Assembly: GCA_015501585.1 (NCBI GenBank)
Contig: JADNRY010000016.1
Location: 186,001 to 250,000, forward strand
Direction: 5' to 3'
Length of the DNA stretch: 64,000 nucleotides
Source: Rhodocollybia butyracea
Taxonomy: Eukaryota; Basidiomycota; Agaricomycetes; Agaricales; Omphalotaceae
Made by a program: the position numbers and the translations under genes. The notes below the pieces were generated by a model that was not told the origin of the DNA, did not search any database, and worked only from the letters and a program-made list of their open reading frames with translations. Each line of letters opens with the position of its first letter. Position 1 is the stretch's first letter. This document shows positions 13,331-23,599 of the stretch, in pieces.

Positions 13331-13689
13331 AGAAGGAGTGTTGGTATTCCTCGGTAATCATGCATAGTTGATACTACCGATTATCGCCACCGTGAAAACG
13401 GACCGTCATTCCGGGGTCCTCAATATAGCTTACTCGATAAGCTAGTTGCTTAGATCGTAAGGCAAATATTTGAATGTGATTCTAAATCTGTAAGTATATC
13501 CATTTATGTATGCTAATATGGCCTGCTTTGGCTGCCTTAATTTAGAAAAGTACTTAAGTTTGATAATTTGATTGTGGCCCCTCTACCACAACTCTACAAT
13601 TGACCGGATGCCACCTTAAACATGTTTGTATTATACATGTCTTTCGAGAAATCTACTTGAGAATATTACTACAAAATTTAGTAGTCTCT

Positions 13690-15268
13690 TTAGTGAGCTA
13701 CACGCCTAACATAAACGTCTCGATGACCATTAACCTGAACTTCTGGCTTAACAAAGCCAGCTTTTCGTTTCTCTTCTGCTATGGTCGCAATGAGACTGAT
13801 TAAATCGTCGACTGCAGATTCCGAGGTCTGAATATGCAAAACAACTCTGGATCCCCCAAGAAAAGAGGCTCTGGTAGAGCGGCCCCGCGTTCCGCTATCT
13901 CGTCATAAGTTGTACCAATGCTCTCTGCATCATAGAAAATCTAAGGAGACGAAGAGAGAAAGAATCAGCTCAGATCTGGAACGCCAAGCCGAGGAACAAA
14001 CTAGCCATGCAGGTTTCAGCGGGACTGAGAATAGTAACCCCGATGTCTTCTAGTGATTTCTGAAGTTTATGTGCGAGAGCATGGACGCGAGGAAGGAGCG
14101 GAAAGTTATGGGTTAGTGCATATGCCACTGAACCCGAGAGTATCCCGGTCTGGCGCATCCCTCCCCCGAACAGTTTCCTAATTCGACGGGCTCGTGTAAT
14201 GTATTCTTTTGGGCCGACCAAGCAAGAACCGATTGGTGCCCCTTCAATTTGAGTGAGAATTTCATTTGGTAAGCTGATTTCAAGGCTCGGACTAACCTAG
14301 ACCTTTGCTAAAACACACACTGACGGAATCGAACGGTTCCAAAAGTTCCTTGAGAGACTTTCCGGTCTCTGCAGCAACGTGCCAGATTCGAGCACCATCG
14401 AGGTGCATCTTGATTCCCTTTGAGTGAGCAAATTCCGAAATAGCGATGATTTCGTCCTGAGGGAAGATAGTTCCATTCAGTGTGTTTTCAAGGGCAATAA
14501 CCTCTGTTGGCGCGCTATTCGAATGTTAACAAACAGCCCGCCGAGCCCCGAACAGCTTAATATGTACTCACAAATGCACGTCAGGACCATAGACAACATT
14601 ATTTTTCACATCGTCTAGGGTTAGATGGTGACCTACCTCAACTTAAGAAAATTACTCAAGTAAACAAAGAAGAAGGAATACCATTCTTAGGAGCGACAGG
14701 AGTCACGGCAGCACCAGAGTGAAATCCGGCTCCTCCTGCTTCGTACCTAGAAATTTGAACTGAGTTTCGGTCGGATCTTTCGTGAGAAGGTAGTTTTACT
14801 TGAAGATGTGTGCCCTGTTATCACAGAGAATCGTGTACGGTGGTTGCATGAGATGGGTTCTCAGACCGATTTGGTTTGACATGGTGCTGAGAGCAAGTCA
14901 GCTGGTGAACGAGATGAAGTTCCGAGAGACAAGTACCCGGAAGCCATAAAGAGAGCAGCTTCTTTGCCGGTAATTTTGGCAATATGTGTCTCGAGGGCAC
15001 TGTATATTTATTCAAAATACCGAACGAGAGAGAGAAAAAATTACTTGCTCAGTTGAAGGTTCGTGGTACACGTCGTCCCAAGACTGGCCATGGTCGCATA
15101 TGTGAACATCTCCTTTGTAGGGGCCGTTATCGTGTCCGAGATGAATGTACGAGCTATTTGGCTTCGTTTCAAGTCATTACTTCCCTCTGGTACGCCAGCA
15201 AGAATGTCGAACTTGATTTCTTCTACGACTTGAGCTATTGCTGCGTCGGAAACCTTTGCTTGTGGCAT
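13690..15268 (-). CDS. GLY1: L-threonine aldolase-like, copy 2, frame-disrupted
   Basis: This is the tandem paralogue of the gene at 11.2-12.8 kb, with the same exon layout and start (ATG at 15268). It keeps the PLP-lysine block SKGLG and FGGGMRQTGILSGSVAYAL, and unlike copy 1 it has an intact YEAGGAGFHSGAA block and an intact GGGG near 13885. It lacks one base in the conserved GDDVY codons (CCC instead of CCCC near 15078, giving GTTCTTN) and one G in the run near 13851 (five C on the plus strand against six in copy 1). So the two copies carry different, complementary frame lesions. Function is uncertain; a fused or error-corrected model would be a normal aldolase of about 370 residues. Confidence 0.72.
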
Positions 15269-16142
15269 GTTTGCTACTATATGAATTGATGGTAGTGGTT
15301 GCGGTTCAAGGAATCCGAGCTTGCTTACGCAGCTATATATGTGCTGACTGGTGGGCATTTTCTCAGACTAATTTTGTCCAAAGATGCTTTTAAAAAAGCT
15401 TCGTGGGTCTTTTGTGAGTCTTATCGATCGCCTCGATCCTCCGCTTCATTGTGAACGCGTCTCTCGACGTTAATTATACTCGTCAACGACGGCGGAAAGG
15501 TACATTGACGGAAGCAACAGGAAGCAATTACTTGGATGCCGAGTCATCGTGATAACGGACCGTCCGCATCATTCCCGGGCCCGCTCTACGACCACGAGGA
15601 TATGGTTAAGTACAAAAGGCTGAAAGTGCTTCCGCAGCCTGTCCACCACTACACCAGGCAGATTATGGAGACTAACTAAACCATTATACCACCTCTATGA
15701 ACCTATTCCCTACTTACTACTGCCTTGTCCCTGGGAGGGTTTGCAGTCTACCTTCCCTTTGTGTGTCGAGCCCACTACTTCTCTCCCTTAGCTAGAGGCG
15801 GGACCTCGGAGATGAATAGATTTTTGAAATGATGACGTAGCTTGCTACGTGACTTTGCACACTGCCAGCGCTTTACATTGAATTATTTAATTTGTAGTGT
15901 TTGTAGAAATACAGAAACCGTAGTTTACTGAGAAGACCGCAGCCAAGCGTCCGTTGATCCCCGAAGGGGATGACTAGTGATAGTACTGGATTCTATTGAA
16001 TCCCTGAGTCCTCAGAGAACATTCACAGCACGTTGTGAACAACGCTGTAGTTTTATGAATAAGATAGGAATAAAAATAGTAATAACCAAGTACCATAAGC
16101 AGCAGGTAAAGAACAAGAATCGATACTTCAATCCTATGTGTT
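15269..16142. other. Intergenic region with short palindromes
   Basis: The first 320 bases are the upstream part of the second aldolase copy. The rest has no supported ORF. Two small inverted repeats stand out: ACGTAGC-TT-GCTACGT at 15835-15850 and ATCCCC-GAA-GGGGAT at 15957-15971. They could be factor sites or a remnant of a mobile element end, but no terminal duplication or coding remnant supports the latter. Confidence 0.5.
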
Positions 16143-18347
16143 TCAATTCTCACCATGCCTGGTGCGAGATCTAGGTGCTTTCAATTTCTGATACAGTTCT
16201 TCCAGGTCGTCCCCAGAGTCCAAAGTGGAAGCTCGCTTCACTCTATCCACCAAATCTGGAGGGCCGTCATGTCCTTGTTTGACCCATTCTTCCAGACAAG
16301 CACAATCCTTCAACTTCCTATACGGTAGCCACTTCTGCGATGCATTGACCCAACGAATCAAGAACTGCCAACCACGACCTCGGCGGCGGACCTTGAGAAC
16401 ACGCTCAATCTCATATTCGGGTTTACCATCGACCATCGTAGGCTCCGAAACATGCTTACGACCACTACGGTTTGGAATATGCCTTTTCAATCGGGGCGCT
16501 TGACGTACAGTAAACCGGGTGTCGTCTTCTGCAATATGAGCCCATCATACGCGTACAAACGTAAAGTGATTCTATTTCACTTACCAGAACCATCCGATTC
16601 AGAGCTGTCGTCGATAATTCTTCTTGTGCTCTTCCTTCGATTCTTTGGAGGTCTAGGTCTCTCTGCGCGTAAAGATGAGTAGAGTTGAGCCAAAACGAGA
16701 GCTAGGTACCTATGTCATCATCATCAAGTTTAGACTCAGCTTCGTCTGGGCTATCCGAGATAATGATTGGCGACTTCTTGCGCTTATAGAGCCTCTTCAA
16801 GGTGGTGTCTCCTTCCTGGATGGAATCTGAACAAGTTTTCAGCGTTTGTTGGCTTCATATACTCGAGCCGAGAGACTAACCTGACTCTTCATCCTGATTG
16901 TCAGTGGAAGGTTGCACTTGTGAATCTTCTTCTTTTATTCTACTACCCAAAGCATTACCAGAGCTGCGCGTTACCCGGACATCCCTACCTAGCCGAGTAC
17001 AATCGACGAATTGGGTATTATCTTCAGGGAGAGGTTTCTTGTCGCTGGACGAGTTTCGACGTTTCTTTCGCATAGGAGGGGTGTAAGATTCATCAGAGTC
17101 ATCACACATCCCGTGACGGGTCTTGCGCTTGCTCTTCCTAGATGGAGTAGTATGGGGGCGGGGGACTAGAGCAACAAGACAATGAGGACACGAATCAAGA
17201 AGAATGCTCGCTTACATATCCCTGTCTTTCCCGTAGAAGGAAATTGATAGACTATTACAAGTCATTGGTGCGGACATGAGACGAAAATTCCGTACTCACA
17301 TCTGGCTTTCGACCGAGGGTTTGATCTAAGAGTATAAGGGAGTGCTGACGCCATTACAGTCAGGCTAAGAATGCGCGTACTTGAAGATAGAGCTCACGAG
17401 TTGTATCAACATCCTGACTAGATACATGAGAGGCCTGTAAGTAGAATTATGAATACTGACCTCATCATCGTCTTTGTTCACCGACTCCAATTCAAGACTG
17501 GTACTTTGTTCGCTTTCACCATAGTCTTCACTTTCAGCTTCATTAGTGTCGTGAACGATTCCGTCGGCGGATTCAGTTTCTTCATCTTCAGCATCATTCT
17601 GTATGAAACTTCCAGAGGAATCTTCATCAGGGGTCTCATAGCTACCACTTTCTTTCTCTTGATAAAGGTCGTTCTGAGATCTGGCTAAGCTTTGACCAAT
17701 ATCTCGAGTTTGTTCGTAGTGTCTCGGATTCGCGATCCATAAGTCGACCGCTTTTAGGAATAATGGATACTAGGGCAATGATAAGCAGAAGATAAGTCAC
17801 AAGATGACTTCCAAACACACTCTCTTCCGTCGCACCCTCGAACCTTGAATCCGCCGGAGCCACTGTATGTCCCTGACTTGATTTATCATCTTTCCACTCC
17901 GTCCGAAAGGCACAATGAAGAACTTGTAGTTATCCGACTCTCTCATAAATGCCAGTAAGCCGCGGTAGAACTCGTCCAAAGCGGTTCTGAATTGCCGATC
18001 AATGGAGGATCTCTTCAAAGACAAAGGAGATTTGGCAAGTTAGAACTGAAGAAGTGTTCAAGACAAACAGGTTTGTAGTTTTCAACCAACCATTCCAATC
18101 GCGTAGAATTCAGATCGTTAATACGGCACCGCTCGTCAAAATGCAACCTTTTTCCTCCACCAGTTTCGTCGTGATACCAGTCTAGGCGGCCGATGTCCAG
18201 CGGGTTAACAGGAAGGCATCTCATTTCTGTGAGTTGAGAATTGGCTTTCCTACGAGTAAGCCGGATTTTGTTACATATGGTGATGGAAAGAAATGTCTAA
18301 CACTGTGTGAAGATCAAATACACATCTTCGCTCAGATCAACATTGAG
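16143..18347 (-). CDS. Chromodomain protein, 5' end unresolved
   Basis: This is a multi-exon gene read from about 18347 downward. Early exons encode EDVYLIFTQ, then MRCLPVNPLDIGRLDWYHDE (18069-18224), FRTALDEFYRGLLAFMRES (17821-18012) and an acidic stretch (17461-17769). Later exons are Lys/Arg/Ser-rich (16881-17165, 16710-16826, 16585-16662). The last exon (16143-16528) holds a chromodomain, PEYEIERVLKVR ... WQFLIRWVNASQKWLPYRKL, with aromatic positions (Y, W, W) expected for a methyl-lysine cage. Such proteins bind histone tails; nuclear location is inferred from the basic stretches. A small intron or phase problem occurs near 17150-17165 (runs of five C). The true start may lie among the damaged exons at 18.4-19.4 kb. 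The chromodomain is fused to host exons, so I do not call it a retrotransposon. Confidence 0.68.
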
Positions 18348-18359
18348 CTGTTGATATTA

Positions 18360-19440
18360 ATCTCAGGAGGACGTTGAATTTCGACGCGTTTTGCTGGCGT
18401 GGATGTTCAGCAGATCGTACATGTTGGTCCACACGTTGTGAAGGTTAGCAAGACTGGAGATCCTGCAGCGAAGTCTTACGATAAGGCCTTGCGGGGTGAA
18501 CCGTTTGATCACCTGCACTATGGAACGAACGGAATTTTGAGAAGATTCATTATTCAACTGCAATGTGCGAATAGCATAACTCGAATTAATGAACGGAATC
18601 GAGCAAGGAGGTCCCGAATGTATATCTTCTTAACTTTGGGCACGGCAGCGAAAGTTTGTTGCCTCTGACATCCGGGCACAAACAACGGAAGGAGAATATC
18701 TTGCTCCAATGGAAGACACAGCGAGCGATCATATACATACCTCGTATCTCAAGACCCATGCATTCAGCTCGTTTTAAACGTGTTCAGCTTTCACCACATC
18801 CCAATACATCATCTTGTAAGTGAACTCGAGATGTGCCTTTTCAGCTGAAGAATCATGATGAGGTGTACGGAGAACTATCGGGTAGTAGAGCATGCCGAGG
18901 ACGACATTATTGGGCCTTGCCGGATTAGTCGAAGAAGAGAGTTGAAGTTTGCGGTAAATGCGCTTATCTATTCTCCCTAGCCGTCAGAAGCCTCAGAGGC
19001 ACCTCAATATTTTCACGACTCGCGCCCTTTAATCGTTCGTCTATCAGTTTGCAAGGCGTGCCCAGTTTATTTGCCTCAAAGGACCAATACTATGCAAAGG
19101 ATTTGGTCATGGAAGAAAAGATTTTGGATGCCCAACAACTAAGCGCTAACGAGGATGAAAACTTTACCACCAGCACAAACCATACTCCTGTCATTCTGAA
19201 TGAATTGAGATCTGAGCTTTTTCTTACATAGGCTGCCTTTCAGTTCATGGGTGTTATTCGAGCGGAAGAGATTTTGGTTGGGTGTGTATCGTTCAGTCTC
19301 TCCAGCAGAATGTTTTCTGACAACGGTATACATACCGTAATGTGCTTGAAGAAAGCTATGACTTACTCTAGAAGAATCCAACTGGTCTAATCCATCAAGG
19401 TGCTTGAAGTATAATTCCTGCAAACGAAATTACTCGTCGA
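18360..19440 (-). pseudogene. Possible 5' exons of the chromodomain gene, or a decayed gene
   Basis: On the minus strand several open pieces look coding: ELYFKHLDGLDQLDSSR followed by a GTAAGT donor (near 19370), LGMLYYPIVLRTPHHDSS ... KAHLEFTYKMMYWDVV (18.8-18.97 kb) and QDILLPLFVPGCQRQQTF (18.6-18.7 kb). One in-frame TAA interrupts KAEHV/NELNAWVLRYE near 18777; the inverted homologue at 29.8 kb has a CAA-like codon there. They could be upstream exons of the chromodomain gene with one nonsense change, or an independent decayed gene. I do not recognise the protein. Plus-strand ORFs here are weaker. Confidence 0.4.
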
Positions 19441-19496
19441 GTATTATTAGTAGCATTCGAGACATGCGATACGGGTGTAAAGTAATTTTGAGGCGC

Positions 19497-22399
19497 TCAG
19501 GAAGCACCATACTTGTGCTTGAAGTATGCCGGCGGTAAGGTAGCTAGGACATCTACAAGCGGTCGTTCCACCACAATCAACTCTCCGTGCGCCAGATAAT
19601 CGACAAAAAGCAATGGACGATAGTGCGTGATCATCTTGAACTCCTTGTAATGCGGTTCGTCTGGACCACCATCATTATTGTTCTTATAAGACGGGGGAGG
19701 TTTGGTGCTTTCCCGCCGTCTTTTCTTCGAGAATCTCTCTCTAAAGGGACCATCTTCAAAACCCATTTTACACAGCCAGCTCGAGCCCCAAAAGACAGCA
19801 AATTTCCCAGAAGACTGCGATGGGGCTCCAGCGGGGGGCGGTTCGAAAGTAACACCGATGATTGGATCATGGAGTGTCGTGAATCTTTTCGGGAGGTTAT
19901 TGCATAACTCGTGAGACCAGGCAGGAAATTGTCGAGTTTCGACGTCGTAGACTTGGAAGGTATTATTGGGGAAAGCGAGGATGAGAAGGTTCGGGTTTGC
20001 GGGATCAAACGCCAAGGATTGCGCGGGATGTTGGAAGGAGGGTAGGACGCAGTGATGCTGGAAAGAAGGTAAACTGTTTAGGCCTACAATCACAAGGATA
20101 TGTGAATTCTTACCTGTATCGAGTCTAAATTGAAAACATGGGTTCTACAACGATCGTCAGTTGTTGCTAACCACTGGCCATCTGCACTAATAGCAATACG
20201 GGAAACGCTTCCTAGAAGAGGAGAGTCGTCGTCTTCATCGCTGCTCTCGCTGTCTTCTGCATTTTCTTCGTCTGCCGTTGACATCTCAACGTCCCCATTC
20301 ACCTTTAAGTCCTTCGTGACCCGATTGCGAGAAAGGGTGTTTCTCTGACGGTGATGGTCAAATTTACGCAACACCCGAGGGTCTCCTCATTAAGTTCGAT
20401 GACGAGTATGTATGAAGACATTGCGGAAGACATGACCAGTTTGGTAGAGTCGGGGTAAATACGAATGTAAGACCACCAGTGGAAGCAGGTTTCTGTGGTA
20501 AATGAGGGGATAGAATCTCGGAAATACTTCGTATTCGACGGGGTTTTAGACGTCCCTCGGCCTAACAGTTGATGTTAGTAACTGAAATGTCTGAGTGTGA
20601 AAATTACTTACATCGCTAACGAGCCTGAAAAGTTTTGTTTCATACAGGTCAGAGACGACGATCCATTTTCCATCGTCGGATATTGCAGAAGCCACTAGGT
20701 TAGTGTGAACATCCAACTCCATCTCGACGCATTTTTCCCACTGCGCCGACGTATTATCAGGCTCTTCGGGTGTCTCATCCTCGGTCAAAGATGGCGATAA
20801 AGGTTTTTTAAGTATCCGCCATATGCTCACGCGAGAATCTTGCATGCACGATACAAGACGGGCCTGTCGAGCTATACTGATGGCAGAAGTGGACGATGGT
20901 CCAGAAGAATATGCCAGACGACGGTGATACGAGTCTTCAAACGTCGCATGTACGCTCGTTGCAAGGGGATTTATCACTTTCGCGGACATTGTACTGGCCG
21001 GAAGGGCCGCAGGAGTGACCACAACTGACATGTCCAGGCCACCTGATGCAATAATGGGCGCGATTTCCGAGGGAAATTGGCGCTTATGCGAAGAGGGAAG
21101 AGGAGTGTAGGGAGGCCATATTGCTAACGAGCGAACGTCATGAGAGTGCATTCGACGAGAAGAGGTTTGCACCCAGCGTGCGGTCGTTCGAACTTCGGTA
21201 GAGTTTTTAGTGGCAGCTTTATTGGTTTTTATAAGAGAAAATTGAATCAGTTTTTGGTCTACACCAGAAGAGTAAACTGCTAGGCCGTCCTGGTACGAAA
21301 ATCAATGAGAAGCACGTTTAAGATCAATAAAAGACGAACAGGTCCAACAGTCAAGCACAGAACATCAGCACCGTGTGCTTGGAAACTCTGCAACTGTGTA
21401 GCTGTCCGCGAGTCCCAAAGCTTGACCATGCCTAAGGAGTCTCCAGAGACGATAGTCCCGTCGCTGAAGAACGAATGAGCGATGAGTAATGTATAAGAAA
21501 CCCAAAATAACTGATACCGACCCAAGCGTAGCCACGGTCCATACCAGCGTTCTTTCACCCCTTATTTTATCTGTTCCCATCCTATCAAGCATTCGGCCGG
21601 TCACAGCGTCCCATTTCCGTAGACTGCTATCTGAACAGCCCGTCACTATCCATTCATCGTTCCATTCATCGTCTTCGTCGTCATCTTCAGCAGAGTTTTC
21701 TTTCAGTATTGGTGGTCCCCATGCAACACTCAAGATCCTGCATTTTACTCTATCAAATCGTTTGTGATGCTGCAGAGTATCGTCGGCAACGGATAAGAGG
21801 CGGACAGTTCCATCTTCACATCCCAGAGCAAGCAGAGTTCCTGCAGGATTTGCTGCAACAGACCAGATAGTCCCACCTTGCGAATTGATTGTTCTCTGGA
21901 CTAGTTGAGGAATAGATAGCGTAAAATCACGAAAAACTTACTCGTACGCATGAACCTTCCATATCCCATTCCAAAAGCTCGCTGCCGCCCCCCGAGCTGA
22001 AAAGCCGCAGATCAGAAACTGTAGGGACTTGATCTTCTTTTAATGTATGTGGCTCTCGAATAATAAAAGCCAGAGAGTCAACTTTTGAGGGGTATAATCC
22101 AGGCAAAGTCTACAATTTATTCCGGTTGAATCCTAGCGAATTACAGAACCAGAACTAACCTTTCGGATTACCCAAGCTTGCGGGGATTGGAACTCATTTT
22201 TAAGCCCTGTCCACTCACAGAGATCGATGTTTCCGTTCGCATGGCCGACGGCTAAAACTCCAAATTCTGGATATTGTGTTTTCGGGGGTTTGGTGTAAGG
22301 AAGAGGAAGAGGAGGAAAAGCGACAGCAGTGATTGCTGAAGGGTCAAAATCGATAAATCTGCAACGATGAACCGCGACAGAGGTCGTCGCGTCTGTCAT
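19497..22399 (-). CDS. UTP4: Utp4/cirhin, WD40 protein of the SSU processome
   Basis: Utp4 belongs to the t-UTP/UtpA complex, which binds nascent pre-rRNA in the nucleolus and starts small-subunit assembly. Exons are 22160-22399, 21942-22109, 21522-21895, 21340-21463, 20612-21289, 20114-20561 and 19497-20057. The N-terminus HRCRFIDFDPSAITAVAFPP, the WD repeats (GTIVSGDSLGMVKLWDSRT; GCSDSSLRKWDAVTG) and the end LPPAYFKHKYGAS are typical of the family. An acidic linker STADEENAEDSESSDEDDD lies in exon 6. Within exon 6 two one-base losses break the frame, in the runs at 20452-20455 and 20379-20381; adding one base to each gives VFTPDSTK and ETPRVLRKFDHH. Since the gene is essential in yeast, sequence error is the simplest reading. 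Its start is 86 bases from that of TIM10. Confidence 0.9.
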
Positions 22400-22485
22400 G
22401 GAAGAAAGGAAAAGGCAAAGCGCGACTTTTTCTTTCCGAAAAACGTGACGAGTTTCTTTGCACTACACCACCACCTACCAGAACA
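22400..22485. promoter_or_regulatory. Bidirectional promoter, UTP4 / TIM10
   Basis: Only 86 bases separate the divergent ATG codons of UTP4 and TIM10. The stretch is purine-rich on one half and contains a CTTTTTCTTTCC tract. It must contain both start regions or overlap the 5' UTRs. Confidence 0.6.
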
Positions 22486-22910
22486 ATGTCTTTTCTCGGC
22501 GGTTCAAGAAATGGAAGCTCTGCTTCAGGTGTCAACACTGACAAGATTGAAATGGCCATAACAGAGTGCGTTTTTTCTTCATTCACTATATCCCTCATCA
22601 CTAAGCACTTAGCGCGTCTTCGGTAGACTTGACACAATCACCGACTTTTTTCAACCGCATGGTCGCGTTCGTCGTTTTATTGCTCGTTATTCCACCCTCT
22701 TATTCGACTTTTTCATGTAGGTCATGTCATTCCAAGTGTATAACACCGCGATACACAGACGGCGAGTTAAACAAGGGCGAAATGGTCTGCATTGACAGAT
22801 GTGTCGCAAAATACAACGACGTTCAGAAAAAGGTCGGGGAAAAGATTCAGAGTCGAGGAGCTGCTGCTGCTGGAGGAGCAACACCAGGAGCTGGAGGTCT
22901 AGGTTTCTAG
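22486..22910 (+). CDS. TIM10: Tim10, small mitochondrial intermembrane-space chaperone
   Basis: Small Tim proteins escort hydrophobic inner-membrane proteins across the intermembrane space. Exons are 22486-22565, 22627-22666 and 22721-22910. The twin CX3C motifs are present (CHSKC and CIDRC), separated by ITPRYTDGELNKGEMV, with the Tim10-like block VAKYNDVQKKVGEKI and a Gly/Ala-rich tail. Length is about 102 residues, close to yeast Tim10. The T run at 22646-22651 has six bases; five are needed for LDTITDFFNRMVASCHSKC, so one extra T breaks the frame. The second intron then uses GTTCGT and TGTAG. The start MSFLGG is shared with other Tim10 proteins. Confidence 0.9.
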
Positions 22911-23035
22911 ACTAGATTCATTCATGCAAAATAGCGACGAGTTGTATGTGTTTACATTCGAACTCAAACGACTTCTAATTAAAATTCAAAAAGAAAACCC
23001 TAGAGAGATATCGGTATCACAGAAGGTTGCCGCGA

Positions 23036-23487
23036 TTACTGGCTAACTGTAGGAAAGCATTCAGTAGCCGACTTCGAGTGCTTGTTCTATCGAAAGGGCT
23101 AATGTCAGTCTAACCAACAGAGTAGACATAATTAAACAAACCTCGGCATGAACTTTTAGTCTAGATTGACGAAGGAAGTGCTGAATATCGGAGATGAAAA
23201 GGATGACTTGATGGACTCACTCTGGCAAACGGGTAGTAACAAACTGGTTAATGTCGCTATCAGTGTAGTTCGTTCAAAATATATTCCACAACTCACAAAT
23301 GCTTGTTTGCAAACTTGACATATGATAGACTTTGCTGCCTCATTGGATTTAGTCTGGCTTTTGGCCTTGCCTCCATTCAACTTCTCTGCATTGCGTTCCC
23401 GTTTCTGCTGTGCCTTGGCACCCTGAAAAGCAGTTAGCTAAAAAGGAATTGGAGCACAACTGTTGCACATACATTACCACCACCCAT
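23036..23487 (-). CDS. Small ZNF706-like zinc-binding protein
   Basis: Five exons, three of them tiny, join in phase: 23473-23487 (15 bases), 23297-23422, 23221-23243 (23 bases), 23142-23160 (19 bases) and 23036-23086. The product is about 77 residues: MGGGNGAKAQQKRERNAEK, then IICQVCKQAF, VTTRLPELKVHAENKHSK and a short tail. A basic SERF-like N-terminus followed by one C2H2-type finger (C-x2-C and H-x4-H) matches the ZNF706 family. The exact role is unknown; members bind nucleic acid or affect protein solubility. Its start is 112 bases from that of RRP3. Confidence 0.85.
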
Positions 23488-23599
23488 GTTGTCTAGAGAA
23501 AGGATTCAGGAAAACAAGTGACGGTTAGAAGGAAAGCTGTAACACGCTTTTTAAGCGTTTAGATAAGCGCCGGCCGATGACTTTTCTTGTAAACCTGAT

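Larger units (their letters stand above)
11140..15590. repeat. Tandem segmental duplication carrying threonine aldolase
   Basis: Two direct copies of about 2.1-2.3 kb are visible, roughly 11140-13430 and 13515-15590. Homology starts downstream of the gene (GCTTTGG near 11150 and 13525) and runs through the whole aldolase gene and its promoter to a shared AACGGACCGTC near 13400 and 15555. Copy 1 contains a minisatellite block in its upstream part that copy 2 lacks, and copy 2 has about 110 extra bases near 13570-13680. Introns are kept in both, so this is DNA-level duplication, not retroposition. Confidence 0.88.

Noticed and set aside
13073..13365. Overlapping minus-strand ORFs rich in Arg/Thr over the repeat block
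   Set aside because: They are open in several frames only because of the minisatellite, with no domain or splice support.
16143..16490. Chromodomain taken as the tail of a Ty3/gypsy polyprotein
   Set aside because: Upstream exons join in phase through normal introns and contain no integrase, RNase H or reverse transcriptase motifs; no LTR pair was found.
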